From Photorhabdus laumondii subsp. laumondii (GTDB lineage Bacteria > Pseudomonadota > Gammaproteobacteria > Enterobacterales > Enterobacteriaceae): DNA of 64,000 nucleotides. This document shows, piece after piece, positions 49,988 to 57,902 of this stretch. Where the stretch lies: assembly GCF_003343245.1 (NCBI RefSeq), contig NZ_CP024901.1, positions 5,022,001-5,086,000 on the forward strand. Direction: 5' to 3'. The position numbers were made by a program, and so were the translations under genes. The notes below the pieces were generated by a model. The model saw nothing but the letters and a program-made list of their open reading frames with translations. It was not told the DNA's origin and ran no database searches. How positions within the stretch are numbered: position 1 is the stretch's first letter; every line of letters starts with the position of its first letter.

Positions 49988-52900
49988 CTATGCATCGGAA
50001 CTTACTTTTCCAAAAGAGCTTAATCTCAAAAATTTAGAAGAAAATAGATCGCTTGGCATCTTTTTCTTGAGCAACTCATGAAAATTCTCATCATGAGTTG
50101 TCACTATAATTTGCTTATTGAACATAATAGAAAGCATTCGAAGAGTATCGATCAAACCTAAAGTATTGATTGCATCAATTGACTGAACAGGATCATCTAT
50201 CAGTATGCAATCAACAGGATTGCCTTCATCGTCCTTTGAAGACAAGGCTCTCGCAAGAAAAATACTCAAAGCTAAGACATTAATTTGAGCAGAACTAAAA
50301 CTCAAAGTTGGAGACATTAGTTTGTCATTTTTTTCACTTTGTGCAGATATTAATAACCTTGGATTATCATCAGACGTACAAGTAAAAACAATTTTTTTAT
50401 ACTCAGGATGTGGATCAATGCTGCTATATATCTTATTTATCAATTCTGTATTGAAGAAAGAATCAACTCTTAATTTTATTTCATTCCCGAGTTTTCTTAT
50501 ATCACTGTCAAGTTCAACAATTACTTCACTCAATTTAGAAACTTTAGAGGATATACTATAAAGTTCTTTCTCTAGTAAGCTGGTATCAGAGTAATCAACG
50601 ATCTTTGATGAAATGCTCTCAATAGATGAAAATTTGGCCAAGCAATCAGATAACGTTCTGTTTTTAACATTGATACCAGTGACTTGTAACTCTAGAGAAT
50701 CTTTCACTTTTGTGTAAACCACAGAGTTATCCTCATTATCAAATGAGTCTGCCACACTAATAAACCATTGGTTTTCCTTAGATAATAAAGACATCTTATC
50801 TTCCAAATCAACCAATAAGGCGTTCATCTTTTCCTTACTAACACCTTTAAATTGTGAATCTTTATTCTCACTTTCAAGCTTGTTAATTTTAATGACAATT
50901 TTTCCGATTCTATCCTTTAGCCCCTTTTGACTATCATTTAATTTGTCAGTTTTAAGCATAACAAAAGAAATAAAGTCATCCTTATTTACGCCTTCACTTA
51001 ATTGATTAGATTTAATAAAATCAGAATACTTAGATAAATGTACCACCAATTTAAAACGTTCATTTTCTAGGTCAATTATTTTCTTATTAAGCTCTATTTG
51101 ATTAACTCTTGACTTTATCGACTCTTTTATGTCCTCAATCTCTTTAGATATAGAATGCTCTCTATCTCTTTCACATTGCACTTTTGAAATCAAATGTTTT
51201 GAATAGTCATACTTTGACATAAACATTACAGATGAGTTAAATTTATTTATTTCAGATATAAAGATATTTTTACTTTCTACAAGAGTAGATTTTTTCTGAG
51301 AAGATTCATTTATTAAATTCTCCAAGGAAGAAATTTCATCTTTTAAACCATTTGATATTGATTTTTTCTTTTCAATAAATTCAACATTAAATCTATCCAA
51401 CTTCATAGATAATTGTTCTAGTTCTTCCATCAATGAACTTTTCGAGGCATTTTTTTTCTTTTCTATATCTGATAGCATAGAATTGTTATTAATTCTAGAA
51501 ATAAGCTCATCATAGGTTTCGTTATCTCGCTCACATAAAGGACAGTGAGATTGTTTTGTACTTATGACAATACTACTTGCTTTATCTATTAAAAAAGATA
51601 TGTCAGTTTGTTGTTGATTTATACTTTCTAACTCTTTATTTATTGATTTTATTTTACCATCAATCTCAACCTTACTTTTGTAAACGTAACAATACTTAGC
51701 ATAAATATCAGATAACTCATTTTTATTATCTTCATGGATAATAAAAAATTCAGGCAGCCATTTAAAATCAAAAAGGGTCAACTTCTCTAATGATGATAAA
51801 CATATGTCTGCCACATCCTTCTGGCCTTTATTTTTTTTAATCTCTATTTCCATATTAGCTAGTTCTTTTTCAACACCATCTAAACTTGTTGATTTATCTT
51901 TTATAGTATTAAACACAAAATATAAGTTGGCTTGCTCTTTACCTAATTGGTCAATATTCTCACAAACCTTTTGGTGAAAAATGATTTTTTCATTGAGTGA
52001 ATCATTTAAACTTTTGATTAAAGCATCATTCATTTTTAACTTCAGCTTTAATTCTTCAATCTCTTTGAGAGTACTATCTAACTTTAACTTATAGGTAAAA
52101 TATTCATGGGCATTTTTGTTTAATTCTCTGAGGCTTAAAATAACATCCTGATTTAATAATAACTCTTTCTCTAACGTATTAAAACTTTCTTTGAGGGCAC
52201 CAACTTCATCATAAAACTTAATTTTGTCTAAAATTAATGACCTTTCATTAATACACTCTTTGTATTTATAATAGATCGATGCACCAAGTTTTAATTGAGA
52301 TAAATTAACCTCTATTTTAGAAAGCTTTTCATCATTTTCTTTAACTCTATTTTTAATTATATTTTCAGCTTCTTTTAAACGAGCTGAAAGGTGAAAATGT
52401 TCATTTTTAGTAAATGGTGCTATTACCTCATCAATTTTTATTTCATCTAAGTACTCATTTACATCTTTAATTATTATATTAATGCTATGAACGTAATCCT
52501 TGTTATCTTTTTGCCTATTTATTTCACTTGATAGTTTATTTTTGGTGTCAACTAGTTCTTGTTTTTTCTTAGACACGTCTGATTTCAATGATAAGAGCGT
52601 AGAACGTGCACTATTAATGTTTACTAATTCATCATCTACCTCGGAGAATTTTTTAAATCTTGTTTCAGAGTCGGTTTCTCTTAAAAAAGAATCAATAGAT
52701 TCTTGATACAACATAGAGGATTCAAAATATTTATTTGTTATACTCTTTGATTGAATTCTCCAGTCTGAACTTCCCTTTCTTCCTTTCTTATATGATGAAA
52801 TAAATGGCTTTTCAGATTTACTAGTAATAACCTCCACTCGCGTCTCAATATTTTTAGGAGCATTTTTATTTCTTATTATCAGTTGAGATTCACCTTTAAT

Positions 52901-53146
52901 GTTATATTGATTACTTTCTTCTAAATTAATTTTCTCTAACCTTTCATTTCTCACATATCGGCTTATTTTTTTTGTGATAGCAAAGTCAATTGCATCAAAG
53001 AACGATGTTTTACCGAATCCGTTTGGTGAGAATAGTGATACAAAGTTCGCAGGCTCTCCCGATGTACTATGAATAAAGTCAAAAGTACCATCCTTCTTCT
53101 CTAAATATGATTTAAATGCTTGTATTTCAACTTTTTTTATTTTCAT
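49988..53146 (-). CDS. Rad50/SMC-like ATPase of a four-gene putative defence operon
   Basis: A 1052-residue SMC-like protein. It starts KIKKVEIQAFKSY, with Walker A in SLFSPNGFGKTSFFDAIDFA (about residues 40-48). Two long coiled-coil arms flank a Rad50-type zinc-hook motif, CPLC (about residues 533-536). The C-terminal head has the ABC signature SFSSAQINVLALSIFLARAL (about 948), Walker B CILIDDPVQSIDAINTLGL (about 980) and the H-loop IIVTTHDENFHEL. It is last in a minus-strand operon after a metallo-beta-lactamase-fold protein, a trypsin-like protease and a middle component. It probably senses or holds DNA and controls the other proteins. The gene is very AT-rich, suggesting transfer. Confidence 0.9.
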   Translation of the reverse strand: MKIKKVEIQAFKSYLEKKDGTFDFIHSTSGEPANFVSLFSPNGFGKTSFFDAIDFAITKKISRYVRNERLEKINLEESNQYNIKGESQLIIRNKNAPKNIETRVEVITSKSEKPFISSYKKGRKGSSDWRIQSKSITNKYFESSMLYQESIDSFLRETDSETRFKKFSEVDDELVNINSARSTLLSLKSDVSKKKQELVDTKNKLSSEINRQKDNKDYVHSINIIIKDVNEYLDEIKIDEVIAPFTKNEHFHLSARLKEAENIIKNRVKENDEKLSKIEVNLSQLKLGASIYYKYKECINERSLILDKIKFYDEVGALKESFNTLEKELLLNQDVILSLRELNKNAHEYFTYKLKLDSTLKEIEELKLKLKMNDALIKSLNDSLNEKIIFHQKVCENIDQLGKEQANLYFVFNTIKDKSTSLDGVEKELANMEIEIKKNKGQKDVADICLSSLEKLTLFDFKWLPEFFIIHEDNKNELSDIYAKYCYVYKSKVEIDGKIKSINKELESINQQQTDISFLIDKASSIVISTKQSHCPLCERDNETYDELISRINNNSMLSDIEKKKNASKSSLMEELEQLSMKLDRFNVEFIEKKKSISNGLKDEISSLENLINESSQKKSTLVESKNIFISEINKFNSSVMFMSKYDYSKHLISKVQCERDREHSISKEIEDIKESIKSRVNQIELNKKIIDLENERFKLVVHLSKYSDFIKSNQLSEGVNKDDFISFVMLKTDKLNDSQKGLKDRIGKIVIKINKLESENKDSQFKGVSKEKMNALLVDLEDKMSLLSKENQWFISVADSFDNEDNSVVYTKVKDSLELQVTGINVKNRTLSDCLAKFSSIESISSKIVDYSDTSLLEKELYSISSKVSKLSEVIVELDSDIRKLGNEIKLRVDSFFNTELINKIYSSIDPHPEYKKIVFTCTSDDNPRLLISAQSEKNDKLMSPTLSFSSAQINVLALSIFLARALSSKDDEGNPVDCILIDDPVQSIDAINTLGLIDTLRMLSIMFNKQIIVTTHDENFHELLKKKMPSDLFSSKFLRLSSFGKVSSDA

Positions 53147-53707
53147 TTATTCATCACTCAATAGTTTATTGATCCAGTTTTCTCGCATAGACTTTGATTT
53201 TCCATCTCTTCCTCCAGACAACCCAGCCAAAAGAATAGATTTTGAATGATCACCTAGAAATTGTTCCCAACTTCTATCAAAAACAACATTATTGCTCAAA
53301 CGTATATTGGACAAGAGTAACTTTTCATCTAGTATCTTCTTGGTTTCTTTTTCTATATCTGTCTTTTCTAACCCTTTTAATTCTAGTGCAACTTTTCTCA
53401 TATAAAATTTATCATTCTCTATCTCATACTTTATATTATCAGGAATAGCATCCTGACAAATAAAAACAAGATAATTATTCCAACGCTCAAATTCAGATGG
53501 TTCATATTTACTTAAATATTCATAATTTAAGTTATCGGAAATCTCTCTCCACCTTTCCTTTAGAATACTCGTGGTAGGAGTTACATAACAAAATGCATTT
53601 ATCATTGCAGAATCAAATATACAAACAGATAGGACAAAGAATTCTACGCCTAACTCTGAATTTAGTTCCTGAAACTTATTATTTATTGAGAAATTCTTAC
53701 TGTTCAT
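53147..53707 (-). CDS. ABC-3C-type middle component
   Basis: A 186-residue protein if started at the ATG at 53707, which overlaps the protease gene by 11 bp, just as the protease overlaps the upstream gene. A TTG at 53737 would add ten residues. No catalytic motif is visible. The stretch FERWNNYLVFICQD and YEIENDKFYMRKVALE resemble middle component 1 of ABC-3C systems, and WEQFLGDHSKSILLAG is another distinctive segment. Its stop is directly followed by the SMC gene start. It is presumably the bridge between the ATPase and the protease protein. Confidence 0.68.
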   Translation of the reverse strand: MNSKNFSINNKFQELNSELGVEFFVLSVCIFDSAMINAFCYVTPTTSILKERWREISDNLNYEYLSKYEPSEFERWNNYLVFICQDAIPDNIKYEIENDKFYMRKVALELKGLEKTDIEKETKKILDEKLLLSNIRLSNNVVFDRSWEQFLGDHSKSILLAGLSGGRDGKSKSMRENWINKLLSDE

Positions 53708-55022
53708 TTGAAAGATACTCTCTGTAATTTTCAACAATTAGCTCTTTCAAATCATCACCTTGAAAAATATTAATTCTACTTAGCTCCTCTTCTTTGCAAG
53801 ATAAGCAAGCATCATTAACAGACGGCCAAAAAAGTATTTCATTAGAAATAGTTTTATTCCTCATCACTCTTTCAATCCTTTCTCCTGTTATGGCACTACC
53901 TATATCTGTTAATGTTTTTTCTGAGACATTTTTATCAATATATGGACATCCAAAATTCAAATTATTTTTTGTAAAAATTACAATTTTACCATTTGGTTCA
54001 AGATCCCCTATTTCTGTTTCTAATATATAAGTTTTAAATATCTGCCTAAATTTTATATTGTTATGATCGTAAATGAATCTAAAGTTCAAAAACAACCGTT
54101 CTAAATAATTAGAATTACAAGAGTCTTCATCATCTGGAGCGAAAATTGACAAATAAATAGCAAAAAACTCCAAGAATGCACACCAAAGTTCTTTATCATA
54201 TAGTTTTTTTAAGTCTTGGTTATGCGCTAGAATTCGATTCGCAAACTCTTCGACTATTTTGTTTGGTGTCACATAATAAGAGTTAAAGATCTTATAATTA
54301 TTTAGTGTTATTTTTAGTAAATTCTTGACAACATCAAGACTATCCTCATTTTCTAAATCAAGATTTTCAAAGATATTATCGCGATAAAATTTAAAACTAG
54401 ATAAATGAATGGGCTTAATTTCATCCCAACCTTTATCTTGAAGAAAATCAAGATAAGCATCAATTCTAATGCAGTTAATTTTACTATCAGCAGCCTGAGT
54501 ATTACTGACTTCAAATTCGATAGCTACAAGAGATACATCTTGGTTTTCTTCATTAATAAAAAAAATACCACCACCTGAAAAACCTTCAATATCTTCATAT
54601 TGAGTTAGCTCATTAATGGTGAATACGGATGTATTGCCTTGGATATCGTGTAATAAACAATCATAAGAATATAATTGCTCTCTAAATATGTGATTATGTC
54701 TCTTGTTTTTTGGGTAACCGTAAAACTTTAATTTTTTTTCTTGGTTATAAAAGTTTTCAATGTGAGATATTTCGACACCATCTAAACGTTCGACTTTAAG
54801 AATAGCTACATCAATCACTGGGTGTTCTACTTTGTCTAAAACAGATATATTTCGCCCTTCAATATTTTTCACTTCTATTTTATCAACGCTTATATCTTCT
54901 ACAACGTGCTTTGCTGTCAATATGTATGAATATTGAGTTGAGTATGGATTTATTAATACACCACTTCCTTCTTCCACCCTAACTGTAGCACTTTTTAACT
55001 TCTCTAATTCATCATTTAACAT
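53697..55022 (-). CDS. Trypsin-like serine protease with C-terminal extension
   Basis: A 441-residue protein. Residues about 15-190 are a trypsin-fold protease: GSGVLINPYSTQYSYILTAK leads to catalytic His39, DVAILKVE holds Asp71, and EGFSGGGIFF holds Ser149, the G-x-S-G-G pattern. There is no signal peptide, so it acts in the cytoplasm. Residues about 200-441 are helical and unfamiliar (SSYYVTPNK-like IFNSYYVTPNKIVEEFANRI, LEFFAIYLSIFAPDDED) and may be the part that docks to the ATPase complex. It overlaps genes on both sides by about 11 bp. Protease fold and triad are clear from sequence; substrate and activation are unknown. Confidence 0.82.
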   Translation of the reverse strand: MLNDELEKLKSATVRVEEGSGVLINPYSTQYSYILTAKHVVEDISVDKIEVKNIEGRNISVLDKVEHPVIDVAILKVERLDGVEISHIENFYNQEKKLKFYGYPKNKRHNHIFREQLYSYDCLLHDIQGNTSVFTINELTQYEDIEGFSGGGIFFINEENQDVSLVAIEFEVSNTQAADSKINCIRIDAYLDFLQDKGWDEIKPIHLSSFKFYRDNIFENLDLENEDSLDVVKNLLKITLNNYKIFNSYYVTPNKIVEEFANRILAHNQDLKKLYDKELWCAFLEFFAIYLSIFAPDDEDSCNSNYLERLFLNFRFIYDHNNIKFRQIFKTYILETEIGDLEPNGKIVIFTKNNLNFGCPYIDKNVSEKTLTDIGSAITGERIERVMRNKTISNEILFWPSVNDACLSCKEEELSRINIFQGDDLKELIVENYREYLSNEQ

Positions 55023-56094
55023 GGATCAATTCATCACAATTATCTGTAGTTATACCTATATTTTTCAACTCTTCTATCTCTTTAACACTAAAGATTCTAT
55101 TTAATAGAGTCGGGTAGTTGAAAATAATGTTTGCGTTATCTACATTTTTCACTATTCTTGCTATTGTTTTTTTATTTGGCAATTCATGAGAACTTCCATC
55201 TGTAGATATGATAAAATTTTTACAATCTATTAAATTTAGAAATCGGGCACTTGTATTAAACTCACTACCATGATGAGATAGTTTTATATAATCAACTTTC
55301 AGTTTATTACTAGAACTTATATTCTGACCTTGTTCGTCTTTTAAGCTCGATATTGCGTCACATACAACTCCATCATGTGCATCACCCAAAAGCAAAATCT
55401 TATGATTATTGTACTCAAACAAAATAGCTATCGAGCTTCCATTATGAATAGATTTATCACTTAAAAATTTATCATTTAGATTAAGCTCTTCTAATGACTT
55501 GCCATAATCAGTCTTCTTTCCTGATGTTATGCTTTGCGGGACCTCTTTTTCCCACTTGCAAAGTAACCTTGCTAAGTCTTCTCTTTTAGGAGATAGCACT
55601 GTGATTTTTGCACCAAAAAACTCACAAGTATATCCACTTTCAATGAGCCAGTTCTCCCAAATACCTAACTCTGATATCCGTTTCTCGAACGAGACTCCTT
55701 GTTGAATACTGGTCTTTCCGTCTTGAACATTGATCCGCTCCAGCTCCAATTCGTTTTCTGGTAGTACGTCACTATCAAATGCTTCTTTAATCAATTTACC
55801 AGAGTTAAACCATACCTTGTCACACAGCGAAATTAGAAGCTCTCCTGACCTGAATCCATTTAGTATTCCACCTATATGATCATCATCGACATGGGTAAGA
55901 ATCAACTTATCAACCCGTTCATTGCGCTCTTCTATTAACTTTAATGTTTTATAAAGTTCACCTTTTAACGGACCAGTTTTGTATACGGATGATTTTCCAC
56001 CATCAATTAGAATATTGCGAGTGACTCCATTGTTTTCCCAAGACAATAAAATGCAATCACCATTTTTTGCCTTTAGTACCTTCAACCTTAACAT
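55012..56094 (-). CDS. Metallo-beta-lactamase-fold hydrolase (ComEC/Rec2 C-terminal type)
   Basis: A 360-residue protein of the MBL fold, closest in style to the soluble ComEC C-terminal domain. It begins LRLKVLKAKNGDCILLSW and ILIDGG, then has the metal-binding ILTHVDDDHIGGILNG (His68, Asp70, Asp72, His73). ILLLGDAHDGV and KLSHHGSEFNTS follow, then STDGSSHELPNKKTI. Such domains can be nucleases or phosphodiesterases. It has no membrane segments. It is the first gene of the four-gene operon; the start overlaps nothing and the promoter should lie in the 180 bp upstream. Confidence 0.85.
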   Translation of the reverse strand: MLRLKVLKAKNGDCILLSWENNGVTRNILIDGGKSSVYKTGPLKGELYKTLKLIEERNERVDKLILTHVDDDHIGGILNGFRSGELLISLCDKVWFNSGKLIKEAFDSDVLPENELELERINVQDGKTSIQQGVSFEKRISELGIWENWLIESGYTCEFFGAKITVLSPKREDLARLLCKWEKEVPQSITSGKKTDYGKSLEELNLNDKFLSDKSIHNGSSIAILFEYNNHKILLLGDAHDGVVCDAISSLKDEQGQNISSSNKLKVDYIKLSHHGSEFNTSARFLNLIDCKNFIISTDGSSHELPNKKTIARIVKNVDNANIIFNYPTLLNRIFSVKEIEELKNIGITTDNCDELIHVK

Positions 56095-56270
56095 AGAGTA
56101 CTTCCCTTAATTCCATACAATCAAAACGGGCGCATACTATACTGATTTCATTTTCTAACATAGATTCGATAGTCGCTCATAGAGCATACTATCACACAAT
56201 TTAGGATTGACACTTTCTTATCCATGACAAACTCATTATTAACAGATTAATTACATCGTGACAACTTTAG

Positions 56271-56492
56271 CTACGGATGCTTTCTTTTTTCGTGATATTT
56301 TCTTATCAACAACGGCAGATAGGTTCTCCGTAGACTGGTGTGTGATGCTTCGTTATGGCTTGTTCCAAAACATCTCTTCGCTCCACTATGCACCTCAGAT
56401 TCAGCACGAGTGACGGCTGTATATAACCAAGCTCTGTCTAAGTTTCTGGCTTTATCTAAGGCAATGTTCCCCTGTGAAAATTGATATGGCAT
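56271..56492 (-). pseudogene. C-terminal remnant of a superfamily 1 (RecD-like) helicase
   Basis: The frame contains LDRAWLYTAVTRAESEVH, the late motif of RecD/TraI-type helicases, and a RRTYLPLLI end. Everything before it is missing and the start is not natural. It is a relic at the edge of the second island. Confidence 0.6.
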
Positions 56493-56796
56493 GTCTGGCA
56501 GAGCACTAATGTCTTCCTATTACGAGCAATCATTAATTTCTTCCAAAGAGCCGTATCCGCTTTTATGTCCTTGAGTTTTCTTACATGATGAACTTCAAAA
56601 GGATCTATTCTGGCACTACAGTATTCACATTGGGGTGCCGCCATTCACTCCAGCAACTCAGTTCTGTTTGAATACTTAACGTATTCGGCAATACATCCGC
56701 TGAACTATATTTTGACGCATTTCTGTTTTTGAGTTTGAATACTTCTAACTCATATATCTTTCCATTACGATTTTCCCGATAAACGCAAAAGAGCAT
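56456..56796 (-). pseudogene. C-terminal remnant of a group II intron-encoded protein
   Basis: CEYCSARIDPFEVHHVRKLK, then MIARNRKTLVLCQTCHINFH, is the C-terminal HNH endonuclease domain of group II intron reverse transcriptases. Weaker sequence before it (DVLPNTLSIQTELSCWSEWR) is in a different frame, so at least one frameshift is present. The reverse transcriptase domain is gone. Confidence 0.75.
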
Positions 56797-57016
56797 CTAT
56801 TTATGTAAAACAAAAGTGGCTGGCGCAAAGTAAATTATTTCCCCGCAACCAGCCTTTTCCTGACATGCTGCACTTCCCTTCCTCTTTCGAGGTTCAAACC
56901 CATTACTGGGTAAGGATTAGTCAGGCTTGCAATAGGCACTCCAACAGCCTATGATTACCACAAAACAACATGATAACCATTTGTTTTACAAAGAAAAATA
57001 TTGAACTCTAAAACGG
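56784..57016. repeat. Direct repeat of the ssb downstream region, copy B (contains the ssb terminator)
   Basis: The partner of 49243-49474. It spans the end of ssb and its terminator (GGCTGG at 56818-56823, CCAGCC at 56849-56854, TTTTGTTTT following on the minus strand). The two copies bracket the SMC-protease operon and the mobile-element remnants. Confidence 0.9.
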
Positions 57017-57541
57017 AATATCATCATCAAAATCCATTGGTGGCTCATTGCTTTGTGGAGCGGAAGATTGGGCTGGACGCGAAGGTGCGCCACCACCGCT
57101 GAACTGCTGAGATTGTTGCTGTGGTTGTGGCTGCTGTGGCTGTCCCCAACCTCCGCCTTGTGATTGTTGGCTATCCTGGAAACTACCACCACCAGCACGA
57201 CCACCCAACATTTGCATGGTACCGCCCATGTTTACCACTACTTCCGTGGTGTAACGCTCTTGACCGTTCTGATCCTGCCATTTACGGGTTTGCAGAGAAC
57301 CTTCAATATAAACCTGTGAACCTTTACGCAGGTATTCACCCGCGACTTCCGCCAGTTTGCCAAACAAAACAACCCGGTGCCATTCAGTCTTCTCTTTCAT
57401 CTCGCCGGTCTGTTTATCGCGCCAGCTTTCAGAAGTCGCCAGAGTAATGTTAGTCACTGCACCGCCGTTTGGCATATAGCGGACTTCCGGGTCTTGCCCC
57501 AGGTTACCGATTAAAATAACTTTGTTTATGCCTCTGCTGGC
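57008..57541 (-). CDS. ssb: Single-stranded DNA-binding protein
   Basis: A 177-residue SSB. The OB-fold part begins [26 protein letters not shown] and includes [27 protein letters not shown] Gly/Gln-rich linker follows, and the tail is the acidic protein-docking end MDFDDDIPF. The start is the ATG at 57541; an in-frame upstream extension is not conserved. It is divergent from uvrA with a LexA-box-like site between them, as in E. coli. Confidence 0.97.
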   Translation of the reverse strand, partial: ASRGINKVILIGNLGQDPEVRYMPNGGAVTNITLATSESWRDKQTGEMKEKTEWHRVVLFGKLAEVAGEYLRKGSQVYIEGSLQTRKWQDQNGQERYTTEVVVNMGGTMQMLGGRAGGGSFQDSQQSQGGGWGQPQQPQPQQQSQQFSGGGAPSRPAQSSAPQSNEPPMDFDDDIPF

Positions 57542-57695
57542 CATGGAAATACTCCTGATGAAATGAATTTCTACAATTATTAAGCAACACAGTTTAACAT
57601 GCGACACTAAAAATGAAACGCAGCCGCTTTAGAACGAACTTTGCGAAGCTCACCGTAATTTAATTCCGTACTTATTACATTATTTCACTTAAATA

Positions 57696-57711
57696 CTGTA
57701 TATCTAATCAG
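57696..57711. promoter_or_regulatory. LexA (SOS) box between ssb and uvrA
   Basis: CTGTATATCTAATCAG fits the CTG-N10-CAG core of LexA operators, with one mismatch in the right half-site relative to CTGT-N8-ACAG. Divergent ssb/uvrA promoters share a LexA box in E. coli. Confidence 0.78.
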
Positions 57712-57745
57712 TCAACTCTGTGTAATAATAACTCACTTATTATTA

Positions 57746-57872
57746 TATACCCTATGGATTTCAAGATGTATCGCGGCGGCAAGGGAGTGAATCCCCGGGA
57801 GCATAGCAAACTATGTGACCGGGGTGAGCGAGTGCAGCCAACAAAGAGGCAACTTGAAAGATAACGGGTATA
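57746..57872 (+). repeat. ERIC element between the SOS box and uvrA
   Basis: A full-length copy (TATACCCTATGGATTTCAAG to GATAACGGGTATA), ending 30 bp before the uvrA start codon. It separates the LexA box from uvrA by about 190 bp. Confidence 0.93.
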
Positions 57873-57902
57873 TGCACGTATGAATAATCCGGGAAATGAT
57901 TC

